Below are positions 23,704 to 36,391 of a DNA stretch of 41,164 bases, one piece after another. The notes below the pieces were generated by a model. That model was given only the letters and a program-made list of their open reading frames with translations. It ran no database searches and was not told where the DNA came from. Position 1 is the stretch's first letter; each line of letters opens with the position of its first letter. Both the position numbers and the translations under genes were made by a program. Source of the stretch: Sphingomonas montana (GTDB taxonomy: Bacteria > Pseudomonadota > Alphaproteobacteria > Sphingomonadales > Sphingomonadaceae); assembly GCF_001956315.1 (NCBI RefSeq), contig NZ_KV887142.1:33124-74287 (forward strand), in the 5' to 3' direction.

Positions 23704-24723
23704 TCAAGCCCGCGGATGCGCGTTCCGGTACACGTCGAGCAGATGCGCCGCGTCCACGGCGGTATAGACCTGCGTCGACGACAGGCTCGCATGCCCGAGC
23801 AATTCCTGCAGCGAGCGCAAGTCCGCCCCCCGCCCCAGCAGATGCGTCGCGAAGCTGTGCCGCAACGCATGCGGCGTCGTCCGTTCCGACAATCCCAGCC
23901 GCCCGCGCGCACCGCGGACCGCGCGCCGCACGATATCGGCCGACAGCGGCCCGCCCTTTGCGCCGCGGAACAACGGTTCGTCGCGCGCCAGCGGCCAGGG
24001 GCAGGCCGCCACATACGCCATGATCGCATCGCGCACCGGTGCCAGCACCGGCACCAGCCTTGTCTTTGCACGCTTGCCGGTCACCAGCATCGCCTCGCCG
24101 ATCGGCAGGATCGCAGGCGTCAGCGCCAGCGCCTCCCCCACGCGCAGTCCCGATCCATACAGCAGCAGCAGCACCGCCGCATCGCGCAGCCCCACCCATT
24201 CCGCATCGGCGACGCCGACATCCTCGACCATCGCGTCGATATCGGCAGGCGACACCGGCCGCGGCACGCCGCGCTTTACCCGCGCGCCCTGCATCCGCGG
24301 CACGTCTACGCCGGCAAAGCCCAGAAACCCGCGCACTGCCGACAATTCGCGCGCCGCGCCGGCATTGCCAAGCCCGTCGGCCCGCCGCTGCGCCAGAAAC
24401 GCGCGCAGATCGCCCGACGACAGCCCGCCCAGCGCGGCCGCATCCACCGCACCGCCCAGATGCCGGCCCAGGAACGAGATCAGCCGGTGCGCCCCCGCCA
24501 CATAGGCGCGCGCCGTATGTTCCGACATCCGCCGGCCCGCCACCAGATGCCCCCCCCAATCCGCGGCCAGCAGCCGCGCCGGATGCTCCTCCAGATACGC
24601 GACCAGTCCAGCGCTTTCCGTCGTTGGCGGCGACAGCACCTCGCCAGGCGCAACCGCCCCGCCCTCCCCCCTAGGGAGAGGGGCGTCATCGGACGCAACC
24701 TTGGGAGAATTCACCCGAGCCAC
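23704..24723 (-). CDS. xerC: XerC-type tyrosine recombinase
   Basis: XerC with XerD resolves chromosome dimers at dif. All catalytic residues of the tyrosine-recombinase family are present in the 339 residues: Arg194 (SGLRVGEAL), a lysine at 217 or 220 (GKRAK), His285 and Arg288 (HALRHSFATHLL), His311 (LLGHASLSSTQ) and nucleophile Tyr320. The N-terminal SAM-like domain spans about 38-140. The start is GTG at 24723, behind GAGGGAAGGCA. Residues about 11-30 (SDDAPLPRGEGGAVAPGEVL) are encoded by a copy of the CCCCTCTCC palindrome, making an unusual N-terminal extension. It probably shares a transcript with the upstream hypothetical gene. Confidence 0.95.
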   Translation of the reverse strand: MARVNSPKVASDDAPLPRGEGGAVAPGEVLSPPTTESAGLVAYLEEHPARLLAADWGGHLVAGRRMSEHTARAYVAGAHRLISFLGRHLGGAVDAAALGGLSSGDLRAFLAQRRADGLGNAGAARELSAVRGFLGFAGVDVPRMQGARVKRGVPRPVSPADIDAMVEDVGVADAEWVGLRDAAVLLLLYGSGLRVGEALALTPAILPIGEAMLVTGKRAKTRLVPVLAPVRDAIMAYVAACPWPLARDEPLFRGAKGGPLSADIVRRAVRGARGRLGLSERTTPHALRHSFATHLLGRGADLRSLQELLGHASLSSTQVYTAVDAAHLLDVYRNAHPRA

Positions 24724-24745
24724 TGCCTTCCCTCAATCCTGCCGG

Positions 24746-25063
24746 TCATTGCTCGAACCGCAATCGATAAGCCAGCATGAGCCGACCGAAGATTACAAGC
24801 CGCGCCTTCGCGAGCCCATCGACCACCGTCAGCAACGCCGCATCCGCCGGCAGCACCGCCGGCTCCGGCCACTGCGCGATCGCCCCCGCAAGACCGGCCA
24901 GCGGCATCGCCGCCGCAAGCCCCAACTGCACCGCCCAGTGCAGCATCAACCCACGCCCTGGCCACGATGGCGGCAGGACAAGAGCTACCAGAACCGAATA
25001 ATGCCGCGCGACCCCGTTCGTCGCATCTTCGTCGCAAGCCTCACCGACGGCTCGAGTCGACAT
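24746..25063 (-). CDS. Hypothetical protein with a membrane-like segment
   Basis: The 105-residue frame starts MSTRAVGEACDEDATNG. It has hydrophobic stretches around LMLHWAVQLGLAAAMPLAGLAG and AALLTVVDGLAKARLVIFG. No family is recognised. It ends 22 bp before the xerC start, in the same direction, and lies 82 bp after the DUF4197 gene, which fits an operon. Without a ribosome site of note or a known homologue, it could still be a chance frame. Confidence 0.45.
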   Translation of the reverse strand: MSTRAVGEACDEDATNGVARHYSVLVALVLPPSWPGRGLMLHWAVQLGLAAAMPLAGLAGAIAQWPEPAVLPADAALLTVVDGLAKARLVIFGRLMLAYRLRFEQ

Positions 25064-25110
25064 CAGCCCCCACCGGGGTGAGTGCGCGTGTATTGCCCGA
25101 CACAATCAAG

Positions 25111-25133
25111 CCCCATCCCTTTCAAGGGTGGGG
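25111..25133. repeat. CCCCATCCCTT palindrome
   Basis: CCCCATCCCTT and AAGGGTGGGG form a 10-bp stem with a very short loop, 12 bp past the end of the DUF4197 gene on the minus strand. It may be a weak terminator or another member of the C-rich palindrome family. Confidence 0.45.
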
Positions 25134-25145
25134 TACAAAGCAGGA

Positions 25146-25823
25146 TCACAACCGCGCGACACCCAGCAAAGCGATCAACACCGGATCCCGCGTCGCACGC
25201 GGATCCGCCCGGATCGCCGCTTCCTCGCGCCCGATCGCGCGGAAGATGCCGTCTGACGCCTGCCCTGCTACCGTCTGGCCAAGCTCGGCATAGTCGATGC
25301 CGGTCTTCTCCGCGATCGCGGCACTCACCGTGCGGATCAGGTCCGATCGCAGGCCGCGCGACACCTCGGGCAGCATCGCGTCCAGCACCGCGCCGCCCGC
25401 CTCCTGCTGCAACAGCGTCGTCGCCGCGGTCGGCCCGCCGCGAAGCACTGCCACCGCGTCGCGCAGGCTCATCCGCCGCACCCGGTCCAGTACCACCGGC
25501 GTCGCGCGCGCCGCCGCATCCTGCGCCACCTGGTTCAGGACGATCGCCATCTGGTTCCGCACCAGGCTGCTGTTCAGCAACGACGCCAGCACGCCGCCAT
25601 TCCCGGCCAGCGCCTGCGGCACCGCGATCCGCGCGACCTGGCTGTCGTAGAACCCGTTCGGCGCCATCAGCCGATCGAACGCCCGCTCGGTCGACAGCGT
25701 CAGCAGGCGCCGCACGCCCTCCTCGACCGTGCTCGCCCCCGGCCCGGTCGCACAGCCGATCAACCCCACCAGCGGCACCATCGCCGCCATGCCCAGCAAC
25801 GCGCGCCTGTTCATCGCTTCCAT
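25146..25823 (-). CDS. DUF4197 lipoprotein
   Basis: The 225-residue product has a lipoprotein signal (MVPLVGLIGCATG, Cys29 from the chosen start). The body matches DUF4197: VRRLLTLSTERAFDRLMAPNGFYD near the start, RMSLRDAVAVLRGGPTAATTLLQ in the middle, and FRAIGREEAAIRADPRATRDP close to the end. Its function is unknown, and it is expected to sit at the periplasmic face of a membrane. The ATG at 25823 follows AAGGAGTGGGTG. A second ATG three codons later would also fit. It is divergent from priA with only 53 bp between starts. Confidence 0.87.
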   Translation of the reverse strand: MEAMNRRALLGMAAMVPLVGLIGCATGPGASTVEEGVRRLLTLSTERAFDRLMAPNGFYDSQVARIAVPQALAGNGGVLASLLNSSLVRNQMAIVLNQVAQDAAARATPVVLDRVRRMSLRDAVAVLRGGPTAATTLLQQEAGGAVLDAMLPEVSRGLRSDLIRTVSAAIAEKTGIDYAELGQTVAGQASDGIFRAIGREEAAIRADPRATRDPVLIALLGVARL

Positions 25824-25876
25824 CACCCACTCCTTCAAACTCGACGCACCCGTCCGCCATCCCTACTTGATGCAGC

Positions 25877-28048
25877 ATGAACCCCCGTGCGCGCGTCCTG
25901 CTCCTCAATGCCGCAATCGGCCCGCTCGATTACCGGGTCGATCCCGACAACCCGGTCGAACCCGGCTCGATCGTGCTCGCGCCGCTTGGGCCGCGCCAGC
26001 TGACCGGTGTGGTTTGGGAACCCGATCACATGCCGTCCGACATGGACGTCGGCGACAACCGCCTCCGCCCGCTCGCCGCGGTGTACGACCTGCCGCCGCT
26101 CAAGGCCTCGCTCCGCCGGCTGATCGAATGGACCGCGGCCTATTACATGGCCTCGCCCGCCGCCGTCCTGCGCATGACGCTCGCCTCGGCCAGCGCGCTC
26201 GACGGCAGTCCGGTGATCGTCGAGTACCGCGCCACCGGCCATGTGCCCGACCGCATGACGCCGCAGCGCACCCAGGCGCTCGAAAGGATCGGGACGCGAC
26301 AAGGCCTGATCCGCGAACTCGCCGCGCGCGCCGACGTCACCGACGCCGTCGTCCGTGGCCTCGTCAAGGCCGGCGCGCTGGAAGCCGTCACCGTCCAGGC
26401 CGACGATCCCTACCCGGTCCCCGACCCCGCCCACGGCCCGCCCACGCTCTCGGACGACCAGCGCGCCGCCGCCACCCAGCTTTCGGAGGCGGTCACCGCC
26501 CACATGGCGCAACCCTTCCTGCTCGACGGCGTCACCGGTTCCGGCAAGACGGAGGTCTATTTCGAGGCCGTCGCGCGCGCCATCGCGGAAGGGCGCCAGA
26601 CGCTCGTCCTGCTCCCCGAAATCGCGCTGACCGAACCCTTCCTGAAACGGTTCGAGGCGCGGTTCGGCTGCCTCCCCGTCGCCTGGCATTCCGACCTGCG
26701 CCAGTCGCAACGCCGCCGCGCCTGGCGCGCGATAGCCAGCGGCGAGGCGCGCGTCGTGGTCGGCGCGCGCTCCGCGCTGTTCCTGCCCTACCCGAACCTT
26801 GGCCTGATCGTCGTGGACGAGGCGCACGAGACCAGCTTCAAGCAGGAAGAAGGCGTGATGTACCACGCCCGCGACGTCGCCGTGATGCGCGGCCGGTTCG
26901 AGGATTTCCCCGTCATCCTCGCGTCCGCCACCCCCGCGATCGAGACGCGGCAACAGGTCGCACTCGGCCACTACGCCGAACTCAAACTTCCCGGCCGCTA
27001 CGGCGCGGCACAGATGCCGACGATCGCCGCGCTTGACCTCACCGCCGATCCGCCCGCCCGCGGCCGCTGGCTCGCCCCCGTGCTGGTCGCCGCGATGGAG
27101 GAGACGCTCGCGAAGAAGGAGCAGGTCCTGCTCTTCCTCAACCGCCGCGGTTACGCCCCGCTCACGCTGTGCCGCACCTGCGGCCACCGGTTCCAGTGTC
27201 CCAACTGCACCGCCTGGATGGTCGAACACCGGCTCTCCGCGCGGCTGGCGTGCCATCACTGCGGCCACACCATGCCGCCACCCGCCGCCTGCCCCGAATG
27301 CAAGGCGGAGGACAGCCTCGTCGCCTGCGGCCCCGGCGTCGAACGCATCGCGGACGAGGTCGCGGTCCTGTTCCCCACCGCACGCACCGCGGTCGTCACG
27401 TCGGACACCATCTGGTCCCCCGCCCGCGCCGCGGAATTCGTCAACCGGATGGAGGCGGGCGACATCGACATCGTCGTCGGCACGCAGCTCGTCACCAAGG
27501 GCTATCACTTCCCCAACCTCACGCTCGTCGGCGTGATCGACGCGGATCTCGGCCTGCAAGGCGGCGACCTGCGCGCCGCAGAACGTAGTTTCCAGCAGAT
27601 CGCGCAGGTGTCGGGCCGCGCCGGCCGCGGGACCAAGCCCGGCCGCGTCTTCGTCCAGACCCACGAACCGCAGGCCCCCGTCATCCAGGCGCTCGTCTCG
27701 GGCGATGCCGACAGCTTCTACGCCGCCGAAACCGACAGCCGCCGCGCGGCGGGCGCCCCCCCCTTCGGCCGCTTCGCCGGGATCGTCGTGTCGTCCGAAC
27801 TCCAGTCCGCCGCGCTCGACACCGCCCGCCTCATCGGCCGCACCGCCCCCCGCGTCCCCGGCATGGAAGTCTACGGCCCCGCCCCCGCCCCCTTGTCCAT
27901 GCTCCGCGGCCGCCACCGCCACCGCCTCCTCGTCCACGCCGCCCGCACCTTCGACATGCAGGACGCGATCCGCAAATGGCTGGGCGCACTGGAATGGCCG
28001 AAGACGGTCCGCGTCAACGTGGATGTCGATCCCTACAGCTTCCTTTAA
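25877..28048 (+). CDS. priA: Primosomal helicase PriA
   Basis: PriA recognises stalled replication forks and reloads the replicative helicase. The 723 residues contain the 3'-DNA-binding N-terminal domain, then the superfamily-2 helicase core with Walker A (GVTGSGKTEVYF, near 219-226) and DEAH box (IVVDEAHETSFKQEEG). Two zinc-binding loops follow between about 432 and 480 (CRTCGHRFQCPNC and CHHCGH...CPEC), then helicase motifs V-VI (GTQLVTKGYHFPNLTLVGVI, QVSGRAGRG). The start ATG matches the usual short N-terminus. It forms its own unit, divergent from the DUF4197 gene and followed by two strong hairpins. Confidence 0.98.
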   Translation: MNPRARVLLLNAAIGPLDYRVDPDNPVEPGSIVLAPLGPRQLTGVVWEPDHMPSDMDVGDNRLRPLAAVYDLPPLKASLRRLIEWTAAYYMASPAAVLRMTLASASALDGSPVIVEYRATGHVPDRMTPQRTQALERIGTRQGLIRELAARADVTDAVVRGLVKAGALEAVTVQADDPYPVPDPAHGPPTLSDDQRAAATQLSEAVTAHMAQPFLLDGVTGSGKTEVYFEAVARAIAEGRQTLVLLPEIALTEPFLKRFEARFGCLPVAWHSDLRQSQRRRAWRAIASGEARVVVGARSALFLPYPNLGLIVVDEAHETSFKQEEGVMYHARDVAVMRGRFEDFPVILASATPAIETRQQVALGHYAELKLPGRYGAAQMPTIAALDLTADPPARGRWLAPVLVAAMEETLAKKEQVLLFLNRRGYAPLTLCRTCGHRFQCPNCTAWMVEHRLSARLACHHCGHTMPPPAACPECKAEDSLVACGPGVERIADEVAVLFPTARTAVVTSDTIWSPARAAEFVNRMEAGDIDIVVGTQLVTKGYHFPNLTLVGVIDADLGLQGGDLRAAERSFQQIAQVSGRAGRGTKPGRVFVQTHEPQAPVIQALVSGDADSFYAAETDSRRAAGAPPFGRFAGIVVSSELQSAALDTARLIGRTAPRVPGMEVYGPAPAPLSMLRGRHRHRLLVHAARTFDMQDAIRKWLGALEWPKTVRVNVDVDPYSFL

Positions 28049-28067
28049 CCTAACCCCCCCCACCCAA

Positions 28068-28130
28068 CCCTCCCCCCGGTGGGGGGAGGGAGCAGAAGCA
28101 AAAAAGCCCCCTCCCCTTCAAGGGAGGGGG
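28068..28130. repeat. Pair of C-rich palindromes after priA
   Basis: A perfect palindrome (CCCTCCCCCC, GGT, GGGGGGAGGG) at 28068-28090 is followed by AGCAGAAGCAAAAAAG. A second, CCCCCTCCCC-TTCA-AGGGAGGGGG, lies at 28107-28130. The A6 run before the second would act as a T-tract for a minus-strand transcript. For priA, the pair is a possible terminator. Confidence 0.65.
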
Positions 28131-28199
28131 GCAAGAACACTCACCCAATAAGACAAAAAGTCCCCTCGCATCCGCCCGCACTCCCCCTACAACCCAACG

Positions 28200-29753
28200 A
28201 TGACCACCCTCATCCCAGTCCTCGGCGACCAGCTCTCCGGCACCCTCGCCTCGCTCCGCGACCAGGACCGCGCCACCAGCGTGATCCTGCTGGTCGAAGT
28301 CAGAGCCGAGACCCAGTACGTCAAACATCACAAGAAGAAGATCGCGCTCATCTTCTCCGCAATGCGCCACTTCGCCGCCGCGCTCGAAAAGTCCGGCTGG
28401 ACCGTCGACTATGTCCGCCTCACCGACCCCGCCAACACGCACAGCTTCACCGGCGAAGTCACCCGCGCCGCGGCGCGCCACGCCGCCACCGCAATCCGCA
28501 CGGTCGAAGGCGCGGAGTATCGCGTGCGCCAGATGCAGGACGACTGGTCGAAGGCCACCGGCCTCCCCGTCGACATCCTCCACGACGATCGCTTCATCTG
28601 CTCGATCCCCGAATTCATGACCTGGGCGCAGGGCCGCAAGGAACACCGGATGGAGTTCTTCTACCGCGACATGCGGCGCAAGACCGGGCTCCTCATGGAC
28701 CCGAACGGCAAGCCGACCGGCGGCGACTGGAACTACGACAAGGAGAACCGTCAGACCCCGCCGCGCGGACTCAACTACCCCGCCCCGCTCCGCTTCGAAC
28801 CGGACGAGATCACGCAGGACGTCCTCACCCTCGTCGCCGAAGAGTTCGCGGACCATTTCGGCGACCTCACACCCTTCGCGCTCCCCGTCACCCGCGCTCA
28901 CGCCAAACAGGCGCTCAAGCATTTCATCGACACCGCGCTCCCCGATTTCGGGCGCTACCAGGACGCGATGATCGCGGGGCAGGACTATCTCTACCACAGC
29001 GTGCTGTCGCTCTGCCTCAACACCGGCCTGCTCGAACCGCTGGAGGTCTGCGAGGCCGCCGCCGCTGCCTACGACGCCGGTCTCGCCCCGCTGCCGGCGA
29101 CCGAGGGCTTCATCCGCCAGATCGCCGGCTGGCGCGAATATATGCGCGGCATGTACTGGTGGGACATGCCCGAGTTCGCGACGCGCAACGCGCTGAACGC
29201 ACACCGCCCGCTCCCGGACTTCTACTGGACCGGCGACACCGACATGCGGTGCCTGGCGCAAAGCGTCGACCAGACGAAGCGCGAGGCCTACGCCCACCAT
29301 ATCCAGCGCCTCATGGTGCTCGGCAACTTCGCGATGCTTGCCGGCGTCGAGCCGGGCGAGATCAGCGACTGGTTCCTCGTCGTCTATTTCGACGCCTATG
29401 AATGGGTCGAAATGCCCAACGTCATCGGGATGAGCCAGTTCGCCGACGGCGGCATGATCGCGTCGAAACCCTATGCCGGCGGCGGTGCCTATATCGACCG
29501 CATGTCCGATTATTGCGGCCGCTGCCGCTACGACGTGAAGCAGAAGACCGGCCCCGACGCCTGCCCGTTCAACGCGCTCTACTGGGATTTCCTCGCCCGC
29601 CACGAAGACACGCTCAAAACCAACATGCGCCTCCGCACCGTCTACGCCAGTTGGAACCGCATGACCGACGACCGCCGCGCCGAATACCGCACCAGCGCCG
29701 CCACCTTCCTCGAAACACTCATACCCGCAAAGCCCGGCTACGCGAAGGACTGA
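28200..29753 (+). CDS. Iron-sulfur cryptochrome/photolyase (PhrB-type, probable 6-4 photolyase)
   Basis: The 517-residue product belongs to the FeS-BCP group of photolyase-related proteins that repair (6-4) photoproducts with blue light. It begins TTLIPVLGDQLSGTLASLRD, and YHSVLSLCLNTGLLEPLEVC and REYMRGMYWWDMPEF are typical. Four cysteines at 351, 439, 442 and 455 have the same spacing as the 4Fe-4S ligands of Agrobacterium PhrB (350, 438, 441, 454). The paired histidines 366-367 match those needed for 6-4 activity in PhrB. FAD is the expected cofactor, with a lumazine antenna in the family. ATG 28200 fits the family N-terminus. The gene stands alone behind C-rich palindromes. Confidence 0.94.
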   Translation: MTTLIPVLGDQLSGTLASLRDQDRATSVILLVEVRAETQYVKHHKKKIALIFSAMRHFAAALEKSGWTVDYVRLTDPANTHSFTGEVTRAAARHAATAIRTVEGAEYRVRQMQDDWSKATGLPVDILHDDRFICSIPEFMTWAQGRKEHRMEFFYRDMRRKTGLLMDPNGKPTGGDWNYDKENRQTPPRGLNYPAPLRFEPDEITQDVLTLVAEEFADHFGDLTPFALPVTRAHAKQALKHFIDTALPDFGRYQDAMIAGQDYLYHSVLSLCLNTGLLEPLEVCEAAAAAYDAGLAPLPATEGFIRQIAGWREYMRGMYWWDMPEFATRNALNAHRPLPDFYWTGDTDMRCLAQSVDQTKREAYAHHIQRLMVLGNFAMLAGVEPGEISDWFLVVYFDAYEWVEMPNVIGMSQFADGGMIASKPYAGGGAYIDRMSDYCGRCRYDVKQKTGPDACPFNALYWDFLARHEDTLKTNMRLRTVYASWNRMTDDRRAEYRTSAATFLETLIPAKPGYAKD

Positions 29754-29763
29754 CGTCCTAGAT

Positions 29764-29806
29764 CGTCATCCCGACAAAAGCCGCGGTCCCCGTTCGGTAA
29801 AGCACG
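29764..29806. repeat. Partial copy of the 85-87 bp palindromic repeat
   Basis: CGTCATCCCGACAAAAGCCG followed by TTCGGTAAAGCACGG matches the left half of the elements at 23489 and 31535. The right half is missing or diverged. Confidence 0.6.
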
Positions 29807-29916
29807 GTTAGGTCACACTGGGGCCCAACGCACCCGTGACACCGTAAAATCCCGCTTCCGCCGTCACTTCGATCGGTCATAACAGTCCGACAAGAAAGGT
29901 CGGGGGGACGCGCGAC

Positions 29917-31485
29917 ATGACGGGACGATATTGGCGCACGGGGATCGTCGCGGCGCTGACCATTCTCGCGACGCCCGTGGCCGCCGCACAATGGTTCGAA
30001 GCGCGCAGCGATCATTTCGTCATCTACGCCCCCGGCAGTGCGGACACGGCACGCGACTACGCCACCCGCCTCGAACGATTCGACAAGGGGCTGCGCGTCA
30101 TCCGCAAGAGGCCCGACCGTCCGTCGGATCGGTCGAACCCGCTCTTCATCTACGTGCTCGACAACCCCGCCGCGGTCGAACGGCTGTGCGGCGCGAACGG
30201 CAAGCGCAAGCCTGCCACGTGCCGCAATGTCGCCGGCTTCTACCAGCCGCGCGCCAGTGGTTCGGTCGCGTTCACGCCCCGCCGTTCGGGCGACGGCGGC
30301 AAGTTCGACCTGGACGCGCAGACCGTGCTGTTCCACGAATATGCCCACCATTTCATGTTCGCCAACTACACCGCCGCCTACCCGTCCTGGTTCACCGAGG
30401 GGTTCGCCGAATTCAACGGCACCGCGCGGTTCGAACGCGATGGCGGGCTCGGCTTCGGCATTCCGGCGCTCTACCGCGGCTATTCGCTGTTGCGCGGCCA
30501 GCCGATGCCGGTGGCCGAACTGCTCACCGTCGACAATCGGAAACTCAAACCCGAACAGCGCAGCGTCCTCTACGGACGCGGCTGGTTGCTCACCCATTAT
30601 CTGACGTTCGACAAGGAACGCGACGGACAGCTCGGCCGGTATCTGACGGCGCTCAACGACGGCCGGTCCAGCCTCGACGCCGCGACCGCCGCGTTCGGCG
30701 ACCTGAAGCAGCTCGATCGCGACCTCGACCGGTATCTCATGGCGTCCCGCATGAAATATCTCGTGATCGGTAAGGACCGGCTGCCGATCGGCGACATCGC
30801 GGTCCGGCCGCTCACCCCCGGCGAAACCGCGATGCTGCCCGTCCGGATGCGTTCCGAACGCGGTGTCGATGCGGTCGCGGGGCGGGACGTCGCGGCGCAG
30901 GCGCGCCTGCTCGCCGCCCCCTACCCGAACGACGTAATGGTCCAGACCTGGCTTGCCGAGGCGGAATATGACGCGCGGCGCGACGATCTCGCCGAAGCGG
31001 CGGCGGACCGCGCGCTCGCCGCCGATCCCAAGGCGCGCGATGCCATGCTGTACAAGGGCCGGGCGCATGTCCGCCGCGCCGTCCTGGCGCACGCCACCGA
31101 CCCCGCCGTCTGGAAGGAAGCGCGCAGCTGGTTCATCAAGGCCAACCGGCTCGATCCCGAAGCGGCCGAACCGTTGATGCTGTTCTACGACAGTTTCCGC
31201 GCCGCCCGGGTCCGGCCCAGCGACAATGCGGTGCTGGGGCTGGAAAAGGCGTTCGTGCTCGCGCCGCAGGACGGTGGCCTGCGCTTTCGCCTGGCCCGCG
31301 AATATCTTCGCGACAATAAACGTGCGGAAGCGAAACTCGTCCTGGCTCCGCTCGCCTATGATCCGCACAGTGGGCCGGATAACCCGGCTGCAAGGCTCAT
31401 CGCCCGCATCGACACCGCCGATGCCGCCACCCTCCGCGCCGCCGCCGACGAAGGATCGCCGGACGATCAGGACGATTCGAACTGA
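29917..31485 (+). CDS. DUF1570-like secreted metallopeptidase domain with TPR tail
   Basis: The 522-residue product has a signal peptide (cleavage after ATPVAAA, near residue 24). Its first half contains HEYAHHF (HExxH at 140-144) followed by WFTEGFAEF (Glu161/Glu165), the arrangement of a gluzincin zinc peptidase and of DUF1570. The second half (about 340-510) is helical with TPR-like units, such as AEAAADRALAADPKARDAML and ANRLDPEAAEPLML. I infer an envelope peptidase or scaffold with a protein-binding tail. The substrate is unknown. The start ATG at 29917 follows a purine-rich stretch. It lies upstream of the atp operon, separated by a palindromic repeat. Confidence 0.83.
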   Translation: MTGRYWRTGIVAALTILATPVAAAQWFEARSDHFVIYAPGSADTARDYATRLERFDKGLRVIRKRPDRPSDRSNPLFIYVLDNPAAVERLCGANGKRKPATCRNVAGFYQPRASGSVAFTPRRSGDGGKFDLDAQTVLFHEYAHHFMFANYTAAYPSWFTEGFAEFNGTARFERDGGLGFGIPALYRGYSLLRGQPMPVAELLTVDNRKLKPEQRSVLYGRGWLLTHYLTFDKERDGQLGRYLTALNDGRSSLDAATAAFGDLKQLDRDLDRYLMASRMKYLVIGKDRLPIGDIAVRPLTPGETAMLPVRMRSERGVDAVAGRDVAAQARLLAAPYPNDVMVQTWLAEAEYDARRDDLAEAAADRALAADPKARDAMLYKGRAHVRRAVLAHATDPAVWKEARSWFIKANRLDPEAAEPLMLFYDSFRAARVRPSDNAVLGLEKAFVLAPQDGGLRFRLAREYLRDNKRAEAKLVLAPLAYDPHSGPDNPAARLIARIDTADAATLRAAADEGSPDDQDDSN

Positions 31486-31534
31486 ATGAAGGGCCGCGGT
31501 CATCACGCTGGTCCCCGCCCGCCCAGCCCCAAAC

Positions 31535-31621
31535 CGTTATCCCGGCGAAAGTCGGGAACTTCCTTCGGTAAAGCGCCCACCTCACAGCCCGAGCAAGATC
31601 CCGGTCTGCGCCGTGATGACG
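31535..31621. repeat. 87-bp palindromic repeat
   Basis: It begins CGTTATCCCGGCGAAAGTCG and ends CGCCGTGATGACGG. It is somewhat diverged from the copies at 7925 and 23489 but has the same length and layout. It lies 146 bp upstream of atpH. Confidence 0.78.
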
Positions 31622-31767
31622 GCCGAACTTCGCCAACCCGAACCCAGCCCGCCACCAACCTTGCATCCGCGGGGGTCCGATGCTAACCGCCCACCACCAT
31701 GCAGAGGGACGCGAACGCGCCCCCTTTTTTCGCATGGCATGAACAGCATGATGGGGCGGGGACACGC

Positions 31768-33854
<2,087 letters not shown>

Positions 33855-33865
33855 CATAGACTAGG

Positions 33866-33888
33866 CCCTCTCCCCTCCGGGGAGAGGG
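33866..33888. repeat. Palindrome between atpA and atpG
   Basis: CCCTCTCCCC and GGGGAGAGGG form a 10-bp perfect stem with a 3-nt loop, 11 bp after atpA. There is no T-tract, so it probably affects mRNA stability or partial read-through rather than ending the operon. Confidence 0.7.
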
Positions 33889-33945
33889 TTGGAAGAGGGG
33901 CGTCACTGGACGCCGCCTCGAAATCGCAAGAAAGACCCAAGGGCA

Positions 33946-34827
33946 ATGGCCAGCCTCAAGAGCCTCAAGGTCCGCATCACCTCGGTGAAGTCGACCCAGA
34001 AGATCACCAAGGCCATGAAGATGGTGGCCGCGGCAAAGCTGCGCCGGGCGCAGATGGCGGCCGAGGCCGGCCGTCCCTACGCCGAACGGCTGACCGCGGT
34101 CATGTCCAGCCTCGCCGGCAAGGTGCAGGTCGGGCCGAACAGCCCGAAACTGCTCGCGGGCACCGGTTCGGACCAGCGTTACATGATCGTCGTCGCCACG
34201 TCCGAACGCGGTCTTGCAGGCGCGTTCAACAGCAACATCGTCCGCGCCGCACGCAAGAAGGCCGACGCGCTGATCGCCGAGGGCAAGGACGTGAAGTTCT
34301 ACCTGATCGGCAAGAAGGGCCGCGCGGTCCTCAACCGCCTGTTCCCCGGCCGGATCGTCCATCAGGTCGATCAGACGCATATCAAGAACGTCGCGTTCAC
34401 CGACGCGCTCGAGGTCGCCCGCGACCTGACCGCCCGGTTCGAAGGTGGCGAGTATGACGTCGCGCTGCTGTTCTACGCCCGTTTCCAGTCCGCGCTGGTC
34501 CAGGTGCCGACCGAACAGCAGATCATCCCTGTCTCCATCCCGCAGGTCGAGGGCACCGTCGCGCCGGTCGCCGCCGCCACCGAGTATGAGCCCGACGAGG
34601 AAACGATCCTGGCCGAGCTGCTGCCGCGTAACGTTGCGATCCAGTTGTTCCGCGCGATGCTGGAAAATGCGGCGTCCGAACAGGGCAGCCGCATGAACGC
34701 GATGGACAACGCCACCCGCAACGCGGGCGACATGATCAACCGCCTCACCATCCAGTATAACCGCAGCCGCCAGGCCGCGATCACCACCGAACTCATCGAA
34801 ATCATCGCAGGCGCGGAAGCGCTCTAA
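33946..34827 (+). CDS. atpG: ATP synthase F1 subunit gamma
   Basis: Gamma forms the rotating central shaft of F1. The 293 residues begin [20 protein letters not shown] and [15 protein letters not shown], the conserved N-terminal helix, and end with the conserved helix of [20 protein letters not shown]. The ATG at 33946 matches the universal N-terminus. An upstream in-frame start would extend into the palindromic spacer. It lies 91 bp after atpA and 85 bp before atpD, longer gaps than usual, each holding a palindrome. Confidence 0.98.
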   Translation: MASLKSLKVRITSVKSTQKITKAMKMVAAAKLRRAQMAAEAGRPYAERLTAVMSSLAGKVQVGPNSPKLLAGTGSDQRYMIVVATSERGLAGAFNSNIVRAARKKADALIAEGKDVKFYLIGKKGRAVLNRLFPGRIVHQVDQTHIKNVAFTDALEVARDLTARFEGGEYDVALLFYARFQSALVQVPTEQQIIPVSIPQVEGTVAPVAAATEYEPDEETILAELLPRNVAIQLFRAMLENAASEQGSRMNAMDNATRNAGDMINRLTIQYNRSRQAAITTELIEIIAGAEAL

Positions 34828-34851
34828 ACACTATACATCTGCCGTATCGCA

Positions 34852-34869
34852 CCCCCGCCCCGGTGGGGG
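34852..34869. repeat. C/G palindrome between atpG and atpD
   Basis: CCCCC and GGGGG arms surround GCCCCGGT in the 85-bp gap. It is short but adds a second structured junction inside the operon. Confidence 0.45.
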
Positions 34870-34885
34870 ACCGCCGCGACGGTAG

Positions 34886-36385
<1,500 letters not shown>

Positions 36386-36391
36386 GCTGCC

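Noticed and set aside
25835-28063. A 742-codon frame antisense to priA
   Set aside because: It mirrors priA codon structure and shows no family motif, while priA is unambiguous.
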